A stretch of DNA of 64,000 nucleotides from Achromobacter spanius (GCF_002812705.1 NZ_CP025030.1:186001-250000), one strand, 5' to 3'; positions 53,254 through 62,648 are shown, counted from the stretch's first letter. Notes: generated by a model not told the origin, from the sequence alone. Program-made: numbers and translations.

Positions 53254-53640
53254 CTAGGCTCCTTGGTCCAAGGTGGCGGGCGTCCGACCCTTGCCCGGCC
53301 CGCGCAACAGCGGCGACAAAACGTCCGGCACGTCCAACTCGAAACGCAGCACGGCGCTGGCCAGGGACTTGCCGTAGTTGTCGAGCGCCAGGCTGCGCGA
53401 GACTCCGCCGCCCAGCGCGCCTTCCAGCACGAAATTCAGCACGCACAGGCCATCGACCTCGTAGCGCGTGATCGGGCCCAGCACCGCTTGCTCGTTGTAG
53501 ATGACACGCAGCGCCTGCGCGCTGAGCGCCTGCTTGATGTGGGGATAGAAATCCGGCTCGTAGGCAATCACCGCAATGTTCGAGGTGTTGCCCTTGTCGC
53601 CGGAACGTGTATGCGCAATTTGACGTAAGGTGACCCGCAT
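53254..53640 (-). CDS. AtuA-related small protein
   Basis: 128 aa from ATG 53638-53640 (MRVTLRQIAHTRSGDKGNTS). The block HTRSGDKGNTSNIAVIAYEPDFYPHI, followed by VLNFVLEGALGGGVSRSLALDNYGKSLASAVL, is the small domain that is fused to or follows AtuA-type proteins. It probably forms a complex with the larger AtuA product 10 bases upstream. Its biochemical role is unknown. Confidence 0.85.
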   Translation of the reverse strand: MRVTLRQIAHTRSGDKGNTSNIAVIAYEPDFYPHIKQALSAQALRVIYNEQAVLGPITRYEVDGLCVLNFVLEGALGGGVSRSLALDNYGKSLASAVLRFELDVPDVLSPLLRGPGKGRTPATLDQGA

Positions 53641-53650
53641 GTCGGCTCCT

Positions 53651-55009
53651 TCAAACGAAATCGATGGTGCATTGCACGGATTCACGCGGTGTCAGCGCCG
53701 ACCACAGGCCGATGACCTCACGGACCCGATCCTGGTGCGGCACGCGTTTGCCGGTGGAGGCCAACCCGCATACCGCCATGCCGTCGACCTCGCGCCCGAT
53801 CTTCTCGGCTTCCGCCCGAGAGCCGCTGCGGGCGGCAATGCGCACCGCCACCTCGGCCGGTTCGCACGCGGAGGGCGATGACGCGGCGCCATGCACCGCG
53901 TTGACGCCGATGAAGTCGATGCGCAGTGCATCGGCGCGCAAGCCCACAATGCGCAGGCGTTCGCGCAGAATGGTTTCCGCCAGGCGCGCCTTGTCCAGAC
54001 AGCCCGGTCCGGCGAAAAAGAACATGTCTTCGCCAATATAGCCCTCGGCACATCCCAGCGACACCTTGAGCGTCGACGTGCGCGGATGCCCCGCTATGCC
54101 GCTCACCCGCACGCGGTCCGGGCCGGTTTGCACCAGGCTCGCGCCGGTGAAATCCACCACCACGTCCGGCGTGATGTAGCGCGCCGGGTCGTGGACTTCG
54201 TAGAACATCTGTTCTTTCACCGTGCGCAGGTCGATGCAGCCGCCTGTGCCGTCCACCTTGCCGATATCGGCGGTGCCATCGGCTTGCACATCCGCATAAG
54301 GAAAGGCCAGGTTCCACGGCTGCGGCACGTCTTTGTAGCCAGGATCACTGAAGTAGCCGCCGGTGACCTGCGCGCCGCACTCCAACAGATGACCGATGCC
54401 GCTGCCCTGCCCCAACCTGTCCCAGTCATCATCGCGCCATCCAAAGTGATGCATCATCGGCGCCAGGAAAAGCGACGGATCCGCCACCCGGCCGGTGACG
54501 ACGATGTCGGCGCCTTGGTCCAGGGCCTGGACGATGGCGGCAGCGCCCGCGTAGGGTTCCGCTGAGATCAGGCTGTCCGCGATCGAGGCCACGGGCGCGC
54601 CGCTTTCCATGATCGTGGCGCCGCTGGCGGCGATGGTGGCGCTAAGGTCGGTGGCGCTGACCGCCGCGACGCGAGCGTGCGACCAACCCGCCTCGGCGCA
54701 CAGCTCGGCGATACGTTGGGCCGCGCCACGCGGGTTGATCCACCCCTGGTTGGAGATGATGCGTGTGCCACGCTTCATGCAGTGCGGCAGCACGGCACGC
54801 ATGCGGTCGTCCAGCCAGGTGTCATAACCAGGAAACGCGGGGTCGCGGCGCTTGCGCACCTGGGCCGCCGAGACCGTCGCTTCGGCCATGGTTTCGAAGC
54901 ACAGGAAATCCAGCTCGCCACGCTCGGCGTTCCAGCGCGCCGGGTCGATGCGGTCGCCCCACCAACCGGCACCCGAGCCGATACGCAGTGTTGTCGCGTT
55001 GTTCTTCAT
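53651..55009 (-). CDS. Acyclic terpene utilisation AtuA-family protein (DUF1446)
   Basis: 452 aa from ATG 55007-55009, with AGGAGGAAGACATG-type ribosome site (AGGAGG 5 bases upstream). The DUF1446 pattern is clear: RIGSGAGWWGDRIDPARW, GWINPRGAAQRIAELC, GAAAIVQALDQGADIVVTGRVADPSLFLAPMMHHFGW and LLECGAQVTGGYFSDPGYKDVP. The named family member helps break down citronellol-type terpenes, but the carboxylase genes of that pathway are missing here, so the substrate is probably different. Confidence 0.88.
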   Translation of the reverse strand: MKNNATTLRIGSGAGWWGDRIDPARWNAERGELDFLCFETMAEATVSAAQVRKRRDPAFPGYDTWLDDRMRAVLPHCMKRGTRIISNQGWINPRGAAQRIAELCAEAGWSHARVAAVSATDLSATIAASGATIMESGAPVASIADSLISAEPYAGAAAIVQALDQGADIVVTGRVADPSLFLAPMMHHFGWRDDDWDRLGQGSGIGHLLECGAQVTGGYFSDPGYKDVPQPWNLAFPYADVQADGTADIGKVDGTGGCIDLRTVKEQMFYEVHDPARYITPDVVVDFTGASLVQTGPDRVRVSGIAGHPRTSTLKVSLGCAEGYIGEDMFFFAGPGCLDKARLAETILRERLRIVGLRADALRIDFIGVNAVHGAASSPSACEPAEVAVRIAARSGSRAEAEKIGREVDGMAVCGLASTGKRVPHQDRVREVIGLWSALTPRESVQCTIDFV

Positions 55010-55031
55010 GTCTTCCTCCTGTTCGCGCGGC

Positions 55032-56009
55032 TTACTGCGCGTGGATGCCGGCCTGGCGTATGACCGTGCGCCATTTGTCGGTGTCGGCGCGGATAATGGC
55101 GGCGTAGTCTTCCGGCGTATTGGCGACGGGAATCGCGCCCAGCGCCTCGACCTGTCCGCGCAACGATGCGTCCTGCATGGCGTCGGCCACGACCGCTTGC
55201 AGGCGCGCGATGATCGGCGCGGGCGTGCCTGCCGGCGCCAGCAGACCGAACCAGGCATTCACCTCGTAGCCGGGCAGCCCGGATTCCGCCACCGTGGGTA
55301 CATCCGGCAGCATCGGCACGCGCGTCGCCGTGGTCACGGCCAAGGCCTTCACGGCGCCCGACTTGATCTGACCCATGGCCGAGGGCAAGTTGTCGTACAT
55401 CAATTGCACCTGGCCACCGATCAAGTCGGTCATTGCAGGGGCCGAACCCTTGTACGGCACATGGCGGACATCCACTTGCGCCATGCTGTTGAAGAGTTCC
55501 CCCGACAGGTGTGGAGATCCGCCCAGACTGGTGGACGCGAAGTTCAGGCTGCCCGGGTTGCGGCGCGCGAGATCAAGCAGTTGCGCCACGCTGTTCACAC
55601 CGACCTTGGGATTCACCAGCAGCACGTTGGGTGAGTTGGCCAGCAAGGTGACCGGCGCAAAATCGCGTGCGGCGTCGTAAGGAAGCTGGGCGTACAGGAA
55701 CTGGTTGCTGGCCTGCGTGCCGACCGTGCCCATCAACAGCGTGTAGCCGTCGGGCTTGGCCCGCGCCACCGCGGCCGCGCCGATGCCGCCGCCGGCGCCC
55801 GGCCGATTTTCCACCACGATGCTCTGCCCCAGACCGGCACTTGCCTCGCGCGCGACCAGCCGCGCCAGCAGATCGGTGGTGCCGCCAGCCGGAAAAGGCA
55901 CCACTAGCGTAATGGGCCGCGTCGGCCAGTCGCTGATGGCTTGGGCATGGATGGCAGGAGTGGTCGACAGGGCTAGCGCCGCTGCGACCAGAAGGACGAA
56001 TCTGTGCAT
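55032..56009 (-). CDS. Bug/TTT-family periplasmic substrate-binding protein
   Basis: 325 aa from ATG 56007-56009 (MHRFVLLVAAALALSTTPAI). Signal peptide, then WPTRPITLVVPFPAGGTTDLLARLVA, IVVENRPGAGGGIGAAAVARAKPDGYTLLMGT and LPDVPTVAESGLPGYEVNAWFGLLAP, the standard Bug signature. It should bind a carboxylate for a tripartite tricarboxylate transporter, whose TctAB membrane genes are not in the window. Confidence 0.93.
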   Translation of the reverse strand: MHRFVLLVAAALALSTTPAIHAQAISDWPTRPITLVVPFPAGGTTDLLARLVAREASAGLGQSIVVENRPGAGGGIGAAAVARAKPDGYTLLMGTVGTQASNQFLYAQLPYDAARDFAPVTLLANSPNVLLVNPKVGVNSVAQLLDLARRNPGSLNFASTSLGGSPHLSGELFNSMAQVDVRHVPYKGSAPAMTDLIGGQVQLMYDNLPSAMGQIKSGAVKALAVTTATRVPMLPDVPTVAESGLPGYEVNAWFGLLAPAGTPAPIIARLQAVVADAMQDASLRGQVEALGAIPVANTPEDYAAIIRADTDKWRTVIRQAGIHAQ

Positions 56010-56046
56010 AAGGGTCTCCTTGGATCGGGCTTGGGGTGTGCCGTTG

Positions 56047-58194
56047 TCAGGCTGCAAGGCCTGGCACCGATAAGCTGCTTCCATTGATTTCGACAAGCGC
56101 ATCCAGCGCCACCGCCCCCTGCCCCATGGCGCCAACCAGCACAGGGTTGATATCGATCGAAGCCAGCCGAGATCCGGCGGACAGCACGTAGCGGCCAAGC
56201 GCCACGGCCTGCACCGCCAAGGCCGGGATATCCGCGGGCGGATCGCCGCGCACACCCCGCAACAGCGCGCCGATGCGCAGGCCACGCAATTTTTCGATGA
56301 CCTGATCGGTGTCGAACGGCGGCATCAGCACCGCCACGTCGCGCAGCGCCTCGACATACTTGCCACCACTGCCGATCATGACGACGGGTCCCAGCACCGG
56401 ATCCATCCGCGCGCCCAGCGCGCATTCGTGCAGGCCGCGCTGCATTCGCGCCACCAGCCAGACGCCGTCGCGCACCCCCAGGCCGGCCAGGGTTTGCGCC
56501 TGTTGCGACAGCGCTGTCCGCAGCGCCGCTTCATCATTCAGTCCCAGCGCCACCAAGCCATGTTCCGACTTGTGCGGCAATTGCGCCGAGCAAGCCTTCA
56601 GGGCCACCGGCGCGCCCATACGCCGCCATGCCGCCACCGCCTCATCGGCGTCGCGACAGACAGCATGCGCCACAACGGCCAGTCCGGCCCGGGCCAGTAA
56701 AGCCAGGCTCTCGGCCTCAGACAAAAAACCACCAGCCACGCCGGGCGCCAGGCAGCTCGCAATCTGGCCTTGCGGCGCGGCGGGCGCGGCGAGGCTGCTG
56801 CGCTCGCGCAGCCGGCGCAGTCGAAACAGCGCCGCCATGGCATCCATCGCCTGCATTTCGTCGGCGTACACCGGCAGGCCGCGCGCGCGGAAGACCTTGG
56901 CAACGTTCTCCTGCCAGGCAACCACGGTGACCGGCTTGGACGCCGACCGGGCAAAGTCCGCCGCATCGGCCGCGAACGAGTCCACGTCGTAGCCACGGCC
57001 CGCCACCGGGATGTCCAACAGGAACATGTCGGCGGCCGGGTCGGCGCCTATCACCGGCAGCACCTGGCCAAACAGGCCGTTGTTCGACAGCAGTGCCGCG
57101 GTGATGTCCACGGGATTTACGGTGGTGGCAAAGCCGGGCAGGCGTTCGGCCAGCGCCCGCTGGGTGGCGATGTTCAAGGGGGCGATGTCCAGCCCCCGAT
57201 CCGCGGCGGCATCCGAGGCCAGCACGCAACTGGCGCCTGAATTGCTGACCACTACCACCCGAGGGCCCTGCGGCAGCGGGCTGCGCAGGGCCAGTTCGGC
57301 GTAGCGCACAAGCTCCTGCGGATCGCGCGCCCGGAGGATGCCGTGATGCTCAAGGAACGCATCCACGGCCCGGTCTTCGTTGGCCAAGGCGCCGGTATGC
57401 GAGGCCGCGGCGCGGGCGCCCGCCTCGGACCGCCCTGCCTTGACCACGATCAACGGCACGCCACGCGCCCGCGCCATCGCGGCGGCCTGGGCTAGCGGCC
57501 CAGCCTCACGCAGCGACTCAAGGTACAGCAGCACGATGCCCACTTCCGGGTCGCGTAGCGTCGCGCAGGCCAGTTCCGAGACCGAGACGTCGGCCTCGTT
57601 GCCGGTGGCATGCACATGCCGCACGCCGATGCCGCGCTGGCGCAGCAGGCCGTACACCATGGCGCACATGCCGCCGCTTTGGCTGATGACCGCCACGGGC
57701 CCATCTTCCGGCTCCACCTCCATGAACATGGTCGAGAAGCTGGCGATGGCGCCGTTGCCGAAATTGGCCAGGCCTTGCGAATTCGGGCCCACGATGCGCA
57801 GGCCGGCGGCGCGCGCCCGTGCCGTCATTGCATCTTGCAGCGCGCGACCCGCCGGCCCGGTTTCCGAAAAGCCCGCCGAAATGACGATGGCGGCGGCCAC
57901 GCCCAATTCCGCGCATTGGTCCACGGCCTGTACGGCCTGTTCTCCCGCCACCGCCACGATCGCAAGGTCCGGCGCAACGGGCAACGCGGCCAGGCTGGGC
58001 CAGGCGCGTTCGCCCTGGACCTCGGCACGTTGTGGATTGATCGGGTACAGCGTGCCCGCATAGCCGTGACGCCGCATGTAATGTATGGGTCGGCCGCCGA
58101 TCTTGTCCGGGTTGTCAGACGCGCCGACGATGGCGATAGAGGCCGGGTGAAGCAGCCGTGCAAGGCCTGCTTCACCGGTAAGTACAGAAGCCAT
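56047..58194 (-). CDS. NDP-forming acyl-CoA synthetase (acetate-CoA ligase, ADP-forming type)
   Basis: 715 aa, with alpha and beta parts fused. CoA-binding Rossmann domain (PASIAIVGASDNPDKIGGRPIHYMRRHGYAG), central ligase domain with a phospho-His region in SHTGALANEDRAVDAFLEHHGI, and an ATP-grasp domain at the C-terminus (APVALKACSAQLPHKSEHGLVALGL). It either makes acyl-CoA from ATP or recovers energy from CoA esters at the end of the pathway. Confidence 0.9.
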   Translation of the reverse strand: MASVLTGEAGLARLLHPASIAIVGASDNPDKIGGRPIHYMRRHGYAGTLYPINPQRAEVQGERAWPSLAALPVAPDLAIVAVAGEQAVQAVDQCAELGVAAAIVISAGFSETGPAGRALQDAMTARARAAGLRIVGPNSQGLANFGNGAIASFSTMFMEVEPEDGPVAVISQSGGMCAMVYGLLRQRGIGVRHVHATGNEADVSVSELACATLRDPEVGIVLLYLESLREAGPLAQAAAMARARGVPLIVVKAGRSEAGARAAASHTGALANEDRAVDAFLEHHGILRARDPQELVRYAELALRSPLPQGPRVVVVSNSGASCVLASDAAADRGLDIAPLNIATQRALAERLPGFATTVNPVDITAALLSNNGLFGQVLPVIGADPAADMFLLDIPVAGRGYDVDSFAADAADFARSASKPVTVVAWQENVAKVFRARGLPVYADEMQAMDAMAALFRLRRLRERSSLAAPAAPQGQIASCLAPGVAGGFLSEAESLALLARAGLAVVAHAVCRDADEAVAAWRRMGAPVALKACSAQLPHKSEHGLVALGLNDEAALRTALSQQAQTLAGLGVRDGVWLVARMQRGLHECALGARMDPVLGPVVMIGSGGKYVEALRDVAVLMPPFDTDQVIEKLRGLRIGALLRGVRGDPPADIPALAVQAVALGRYVLSAGSRLASIDINPVLVGAMGQGAVALDALVEINGSSLSVPGLAA

Positions 58195-58233
58195 GGAACT
58201 CCCCTAGCTAGGATAGGTGCGTGGCCGGAGCGG

Positions 58234-59205
58234 TCAGTTGACCGTCGCCCCGGAAGTCTTGACGACGCTTGCCCATTTGCCGATCTCGGCGTCCAGAAAG
58301 CGGGCCGTGTCGGCGGGCGTCATCCAGGCGGAGGCGAAGCCCTGCGCCGCAAACTTTTGCTTGATATCGGGACGTTCCAACACTTTGTGCAACGCGCTGC
58401 TAAGCCGCTGCACCACCGCGTCGGGCGTGCCGACCGGCGCCAGCAGGCCATTCCAGGCGGTGGCTTCATACCCCGGCAGCCCAGCCTCGGCCACCGTCGG
58501 CACGTCAGGCGCGGCAGCCGAGCGTGTCGCGCCGGTGATGGCAAGCGCCTTGAGCTTTCCACCCTTCACATAGGGCATTGATGACAGCATCGTGTCGAAC
58601 ATGACGTCGGCCTGCCCGCCCATGACGTCGGTCAGTGCGGGCGCGCTGCCCCGGTACGGCACATGCACCATGCGCACGCCGGCCATGGCGTCGAACAACT
58701 CTGCCGCCAGGTGGGTGGACTGCCCATTGCCGGACGAGGCGAAGCTGAGCTTGTCGGGTGTGGCCTTGGCCAGCGCGATCAGCTCGCGCACATTGGAGGC
58801 GGGCAGGTCCGGCCGGGCGACGATAACCAGTGGCCCTTGGGTCAACAAGGACAACGGCGCGAAGCTCTTGCGCGTGTCGTAGTTCAAGTTCTTGAACAGC
58901 GACATATTGATGGCGTGGGCGGTGGTCGCCATCAGCAGCGTATAGCCGTCGGGAGTGCTTTTGGCGACCATGTCGGCGCCGATGTTGCCGCCGGCGCCGG
59001 AACGATTGTCGACGATGATGGTTTGCTTGAGCTCGTCGCCCAGGCCCTGCGCCACGACGCGGGCCACGATGTCGGTGGGGCCTCCCGGGGGATAGGGAAC
59101 CACGAGGGTGATGGACTTGTCAGGCCAGTCCTGAGCGGCCGCGGCGGTGGCCGCCGCCAGGGAAATCACGGCCAGGGCCGTGCGCCATGCTGCGATTGCG
59201 CGCAT
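58234..59205 (-). CDS. Second Bug/TTT-family substrate-binding protein
   Basis: 323 aa with a signal peptide (LAVISLAAATAAAAQDWPDK). Motifs VVPYPPGGPTDIVARVVAQ, IIVDNRSGAGGNIGADMVAKSTPDGYTLLMAT, and APDVPTVAEAGLPGYEATAWNGLLAPVG. Similar to the protein at 55032-56009 but clearly divergent, so the two may bind different acids or isomers. Confidence 0.93.
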   Translation of the reverse strand: MRAIAAWRTALAVISLAAATAAAAQDWPDKSITLVVPYPPGGPTDIVARVVAQGLGDELKQTIIVDNRSGAGGNIGADMVAKSTPDGYTLLMATTAHAINMSLFKNLNYDTRKSFAPLSLLTQGPLVIVARPDLPASNVRELIALAKATPDKLSFASSGNGQSTHLAAELFDAMAGVRMVHVPYRGSAPALTDVMGGQADVMFDTMLSSMPYVKGGKLKALAITGATRSAAAPDVPTVAEAGLPGYEATAWNGLLAPVGTPDAVVQRLSSALHKVLERPDIKQKFAAQGFASAWMTPADTARFLDAEIGKWASVVKTSGATVN

Positions 59206-59262
59206 GTTGTCTCCTCCTTGCGGATGTGTTGTTCTACAGAGTGTGGAAATGCCGGCGGCGCA

Positions 59263-59604
59263 TCAAGGCGGCCGGCGCGCCTCGAAACCCAGCAATGCGC
59301 GGCCGTCGATGCGCATCGCGCGGCCCACGACTTCCTGGCCAATGGCCACGCCGGTGTCGGCATGGCCCATCAGTACCGCGCCCTCCTCAAGGCGCACCAG
59401 AACCAGCGTGTAAGGCACATGCCGACGCCAGAATTCGTCGGGCGCGCGATGCACGTCGGTGCGCGCCAGGACCACGCCCACCCCGCCGCTGTGACGCCAT
59501 TTCAAGGACGTGCCGCCGCAGGACGCGCAGGCATAGGGGCGCAAGGCCCACCAAGCACCGCAATCGTCGCAACGCTGCAATTCCAACGCGCCGTGCGTGT
59601 TCAT
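59263..59604 (-). CDS. DUF35 OB-fold, zinc-ribbon protein
   Basis: 113 aa from ATG 59602-59604, overlapping the thiolase-like gene by 4 bases. Rubredoxin-like zinc ribbon with four Cys (LQRCDDCGAWWALRPYACASCGGTSL) followed by an OB fold (GVGVVLARTDVHRAPDEFWRRHVPYTLVLVRLEEGAVLMGH). Such proteins form complexes with thiolase-like partners (as ChsH2/Ltp2 do in steroid side-chain breakdown). Confidence 0.88.
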   Translation of the reverse strand: MNTHGALELQRCDDCGAWWALRPYACASCGGTSLKWRHSGGVGVVLARTDVHRAPDEFWRRHVPYTLVLVRLEEGAVLMGHADTGVAIGQEVVGRAMRIDGRALLGFEARRPP

Positions 59605-60749
59605 CGGGCGTCCTCCGCTTGCAGCACCAGGCTGACGTGGGCCGACAGCACACCGCCGTCGGCATGCACCAACGCACAACGGCGCCTGGCCGCCTGGCGT
59701 GCCCCGCCACGGCCCGCCAGTTGGGTCCAGGCCTCGGCAACATGCGCCATGCCGCCGGCCACGCCGGAATGCCCGAAGGACAACAGTCCGCCATGCGTAT
59801 TGAGCGGCAGCGGCCCAGCAGCATTGAAATCTCCGCGCCGCACCCGTTGCGCGGCCCCACCGCGCGGCGCGTAGCCCAGCTCTTCAAGCAGCATGGCCAG
59901 CGTGATGGTGAAGGAATCGTAGATGCCCAGGTAATCGATCTGGCCGGGTTCGATGCTGGCATCAAGGCGAGCGCGCTGCCAGGCGCGCGCGGCGCCGGTG
60001 TCTTCGACGTCGTTCAGCGCCGACAGGTGCTGGTGGCGATGCGCCTGGCCCGCGCCGCTGATGCGCACCGGGCCATCGTCCGTGCTGATGAGCAGCGCCA
60101 CCGCGCCATCCGAGATTGGGCAGCAATCGAGCAGGTGCAACGGCGTGGAGATGGGCCGCGAAGCCATCACCTGTTCCACGCTGATGGGCTCCGCCAAGTG
60201 CGAGCAGGCGTGGCCGGCGGCGTGGCGCCGCATCAGCACGGCAAGCTCGGCCAGGTCTTCGCGGCGCGTGCCGGTAAGGTGCATGTAGCGGGACGCCAGC
60301 AGCGCGTAATAGGCGGGCACCGAGGCGCCATTGGGCACTTCTGTGTCGGCTTCGCCGACCTGCGCCAAGGTCTGGATGGAGGCGTCGACCGGCTGCCCTG
60401 TCAATCGGTTCTCGCCGGCCACTACCAACAGGCGGCGGCAACGGCCCGAGCGTACCAGCTCGCGGGCCAGCATGACCATGGCCGCGCCGGTCGCGCCGCC
60501 CATCTGCATGCCATGGGCATAGTGAGGGTCCAGGCCCAGCTTTTCACTGAGTAGCGTGGCCAGCATCAAATGCGGGTACGTGGTGGCGTAGCCACACAGC
60601 ACGCCGTCGATATCGCCGCGCGGCACGCCGGCTTGCGCCAGCGCATCATTGGCGGCCTCGGCCATCAGGTCCAAGGCCGAACGCCCTTCATGGCGACCGA
60701 ATCGCGTGGTGACGGCGGCAAGCAAGTAGGCGTGGCGGCGATCAAGCAT
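59601..60749 (-). CDS. Thiolase-like protein lacking the nucleophilic cysteine
   Basis: 382 aa from ATG 60747-60749 (MLDRRHAYLLAAVTTRFGRH). SCP-x/Ltp2-type thiolase fold: LDLMAEAANDALAQAGVPRGDIDGVLCGY, GENRLTGQP and NTHGGLLSFGHSGVAGGMAHVAEAW. Where thiolases have Cys, this one reads MQMGGATGAA (Gly85), so it should not act as a normal thiolase. With the DUF35 partner it could be an acyl-CoA aldolase like Ltp2. It overlaps the IclR gene by 8 bases. Confidence 0.85.
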   Translation of the reverse strand: MLDRRHAYLLAAVTTRFGRHEGRSALDLMAEAANDALAQAGVPRGDIDGVLCGYATTYPHLMLATLLSEKLGLDPHYAHGMQMGGATGAAMVMLARELVRSGRCRRLLVVAGENRLTGQPVDASIQTLAQVGEADTEVPNGASVPAYYALLASRYMHLTGTRREDLAELAVLMRRHAAGHACSHLAEPISVEQVMASRPISTPLHLLDCCPISDGAVALLISTDDGPVRISGAGQAHRHQHLSALNDVEDTGAARAWQRARLDASIEPGQIDYLGIYDSFTITLAMLLEELGYAPRGGAAQRVRRGDFNAAGPLPLNTHGGLLSFGHSGVAGGMAHVAEAWTQLAGRGGARQAARRRCALVHADGGVLSAHVSLVLQAEDAR

Positions 60750-61512
60750 GAGGCATCCACGCGCGTTCGATGGCGCGCGCCTCGGCAGTGAGCGCCTGCG
60801 CCAGTTCTGTTTCACGCGATCGGATGCGGTCGCTAAGCGCCGCCACGCTGAGCGCGGCAATGGCGCGTCCGCTGGGACCACGCACGGCCACGCCCAGGCC
60901 ACCCATCTTGTCCACCACCACGTCCAATAGCATCGAATGGCCGGCCTTGCGGGCGCGGGCCGTCATCCGGTCCATCACTTGGGCCGGGTAGTTCGGGTAG
61001 CGGTCGCGCAGCCACTGACGCACGGGCGGCAGCACGGCATGCGCCTCGCTCTCATCCAACGCGGCCAACAGCGCCAGACTGCCCGCGCCGACGCCCAGCG
61101 GACGCCGGCTGCCCACATCCAGGTAGTTGGCGCGTATCGGGTAATCGCCGAAACACAGATCCAGGCAAACGGACTCCCAGCCGGTGGGCATGGACAGGAT
61201 GACGGTGTCGCCGAACTTGCGGGCAAGACGGATCAGCGAGGCGCGCGCCAAGCCGCGCAAATCCAGGCCATCGACCATAGCGTGGTGCATGGCGTAGATC
61301 TGCGGTCCCAGCATGTAGTGCTTGCTGACCGGGTCTCGCTCCACGAAACCCTCGGCTTCCAGGTCCTTCAGGATGCGCAGGGCCGTGGAGACATCCAGCT
61401 GCGCCGCCTGGGCAATATCCGTCAGGCGCTGGACGCGCCGGCTGGACAGGCTGGCCAGTACGCGGCAGACCTTTTTCGTAGCAGAGACTAGGCTCGTTTC
61501 CTGGGATGGCAT
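60742..61512 (-). CDS. IclR-family transcriptional regulator
   Basis: 256 aa. N-terminal winged helix (KVCRVLASLSSRRVQRLTDIAQAAQLDVSTALRILKDLEAEGFV) and C-terminal ligand domain (VILSMPTGWESVCLDLCFGDYPIRANYLDVGSRRPLGVGAGSLALLA). It is the first gene of the catabolic operon and so probably controls its own transcript in response to a pathway acid. Confidence 0.92.
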   Translation of the reverse strand: MPSQETSLVSATKKVCRVLASLSSRRVQRLTDIAQAAQLDVSTALRILKDLEAEGFVERDPVSKHYMLGPQIYAMHHAMVDGLDLRGLARASLIRLARKFGDTVILSMPTGWESVCLDLCFGDYPIRANYLDVGSRRPLGVGAGSLALLAALDESEAHAVLPPVRQWLRDRYPNYPAQVMDRMTARARKAGHSMLLDVVVDKMGGLGVAVRGPSGRAIAALSVAALSDRIRSRETELAQALTAEARAIERAWMPHA

Positions 61513-61714
61513 GGCAGCGGCAAGGCCCGTTGGCTAAGTATGGGCACAAGATAGGCAAGCCCGCAGACCCGGTAAAGTTGCGTCGCAGCAAATTTTCGTC
61601 CAGCGAAAATCGCGCGCCCCGCCCCCTCGGCCTCTCGCAACTCGTTACGCATCCCTACGCGCGGACAATCGAATGATTGCTAAGGTGACGCCGTTTTCCA
61701 CTCACGTCGACGCC

Positions 61715-62035
61715 ATGCACCGCATTCTGATTTCCCGCGCCTGTTCCCCCATGCTTGCCCTGTCGACCGCCGCCTTGCTATCGCTTGCACCGATAGCTGC
61801 CCAGGCCGACGACGACGACCGCCACCACCATCGTCACGGACGCGAGTACAAGGAAAAATACTGGGACGGCGCGTGCAAGGTCGAGCGCAAATGGAAGCGC
61901 AACGGCGAATACCAGGAAAAGCGCAAGTGCCGCGATGATTACCGGCAGGGGTACTATGCACAGCCTCAGGTCGTCGTACCGATGGCGGCCCCCGCCATTG
62001 TCATCACGCCGCCTTCCATCATCATCAGGCCCTGA
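61715..62035 (+). CDS. Small secreted basic protein, hypothetical
   Basis: 106 aa from ATG 61715; ATG 61673 is possible. A signal peptide (MLALSTAALLSLAPIAAQA) is followed by DDDDRHHHRHGREYKEKYWDGACKVERKWKRNGEYQEKRKC, with two Cys, a Tyr/Gln stretch and a hydrophobic Ile/Pro tail. This is a common but uncharacterised type of periplasmic protein in beta- and gammaproteobacteria. It may bind metal through the His-Asp cluster. Confidence 0.7.
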   Translation: MHRILISRACSPMLALSTAALLSLAPIAAQADDDDRHHHRHGREYKEKYWDGACKVERKWKRNGEYQEKRKCRDDYRQGYYAQPQVVVPMAAPAIVITPPSIIIRP

Positions 62036-62037
62036 AC

Positions 62038-62628
62038 ATGGATCAATCGGTAAAGGACGCACTCGCCCGCTGGCCCAACGTGCCGGCGGTGTTTGGCTGG
62101 CTGTCGCTGGACGGACGCGGCCGGTGGCGCCTGCATCCGCAGGGCCAGGCCGGGCAAGGCGGCGCGGGCGAATCCATTACCAATACCCAGATCCTGGACT
62201 TCATCAACCGCAACTATGAACATGACGACGCCGGCCGCTGGTATTTCCAGAACGGGCCGCAGCGGGTCTTCGTGCGCCTGGACGGCGCGCCGTTCGTGCT
62301 TCGTCTGAGCGACGACAACCGCCGCCTGCTGACGCATACGGATGTGGCGGTCGACACCATCAGTAGCTGGTGGCTGGACGACGCGGGCCAGTTGTACGCG
62401 GTCACGCAAGCAGGCGCCGGCTTGCTGCTGGACCGCGACCTGCCCGCAGTGCTGGAAAAACTGTGTACCGAGGATGGCGCCCCACTGCTTGAGACCTTGG
62501 CCGACCTGGCACCTGACACGACGATCTCGGTTTCCTGGCCTGGCGTCTACGCCGCCGCGCCACTGTGCGCGATTACGCGGCAGGATGTGGCGCGACGCCT
62601 GGGGTTCGATCCCAATCCGGCTGGCTGA
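62038..62628 (+). CDS. Conserved hypothetical protein
   Basis: 196 aa, starting 2 bases after the previous stop. The start MDQSVKDALARWPNVPAVFGWLSLDGRGRWRL belongs to a DUF family common in Burkholderiales; I am not sure of its number. There is no signal peptide or membrane segment. The protein is rich in beta-strand and Trp/Asp. Function unknown. Confidence 0.75.
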   Translation: MDQSVKDALARWPNVPAVFGWLSLDGRGRWRLHPQGQAGQGGAGESITNTQILDFINRNYEHDDAGRWYFQNGPQRVFVRLDGAPFVLRLSDDNRRLLTHTDVAVDTISSWWLDDAGQLYAVTQAGAGLLLDRDLPAVLEKLCTEDGAPLLETLADLAPDTTISVSWPGVYAAAPLCAITRQDVARRLGFDPNPAG

Positions 62629-62648
62629 TTCGCCTGCGCGGGTTGCTA

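Noticed and set aside
53651..55009. Cluster assigned to citronellol/geraniol (Atu) degradation
   Set aside because: AtuA is present but the biotin-dependent carboxylase pair and the lyase of that pathway are missing, so the name would mislead.
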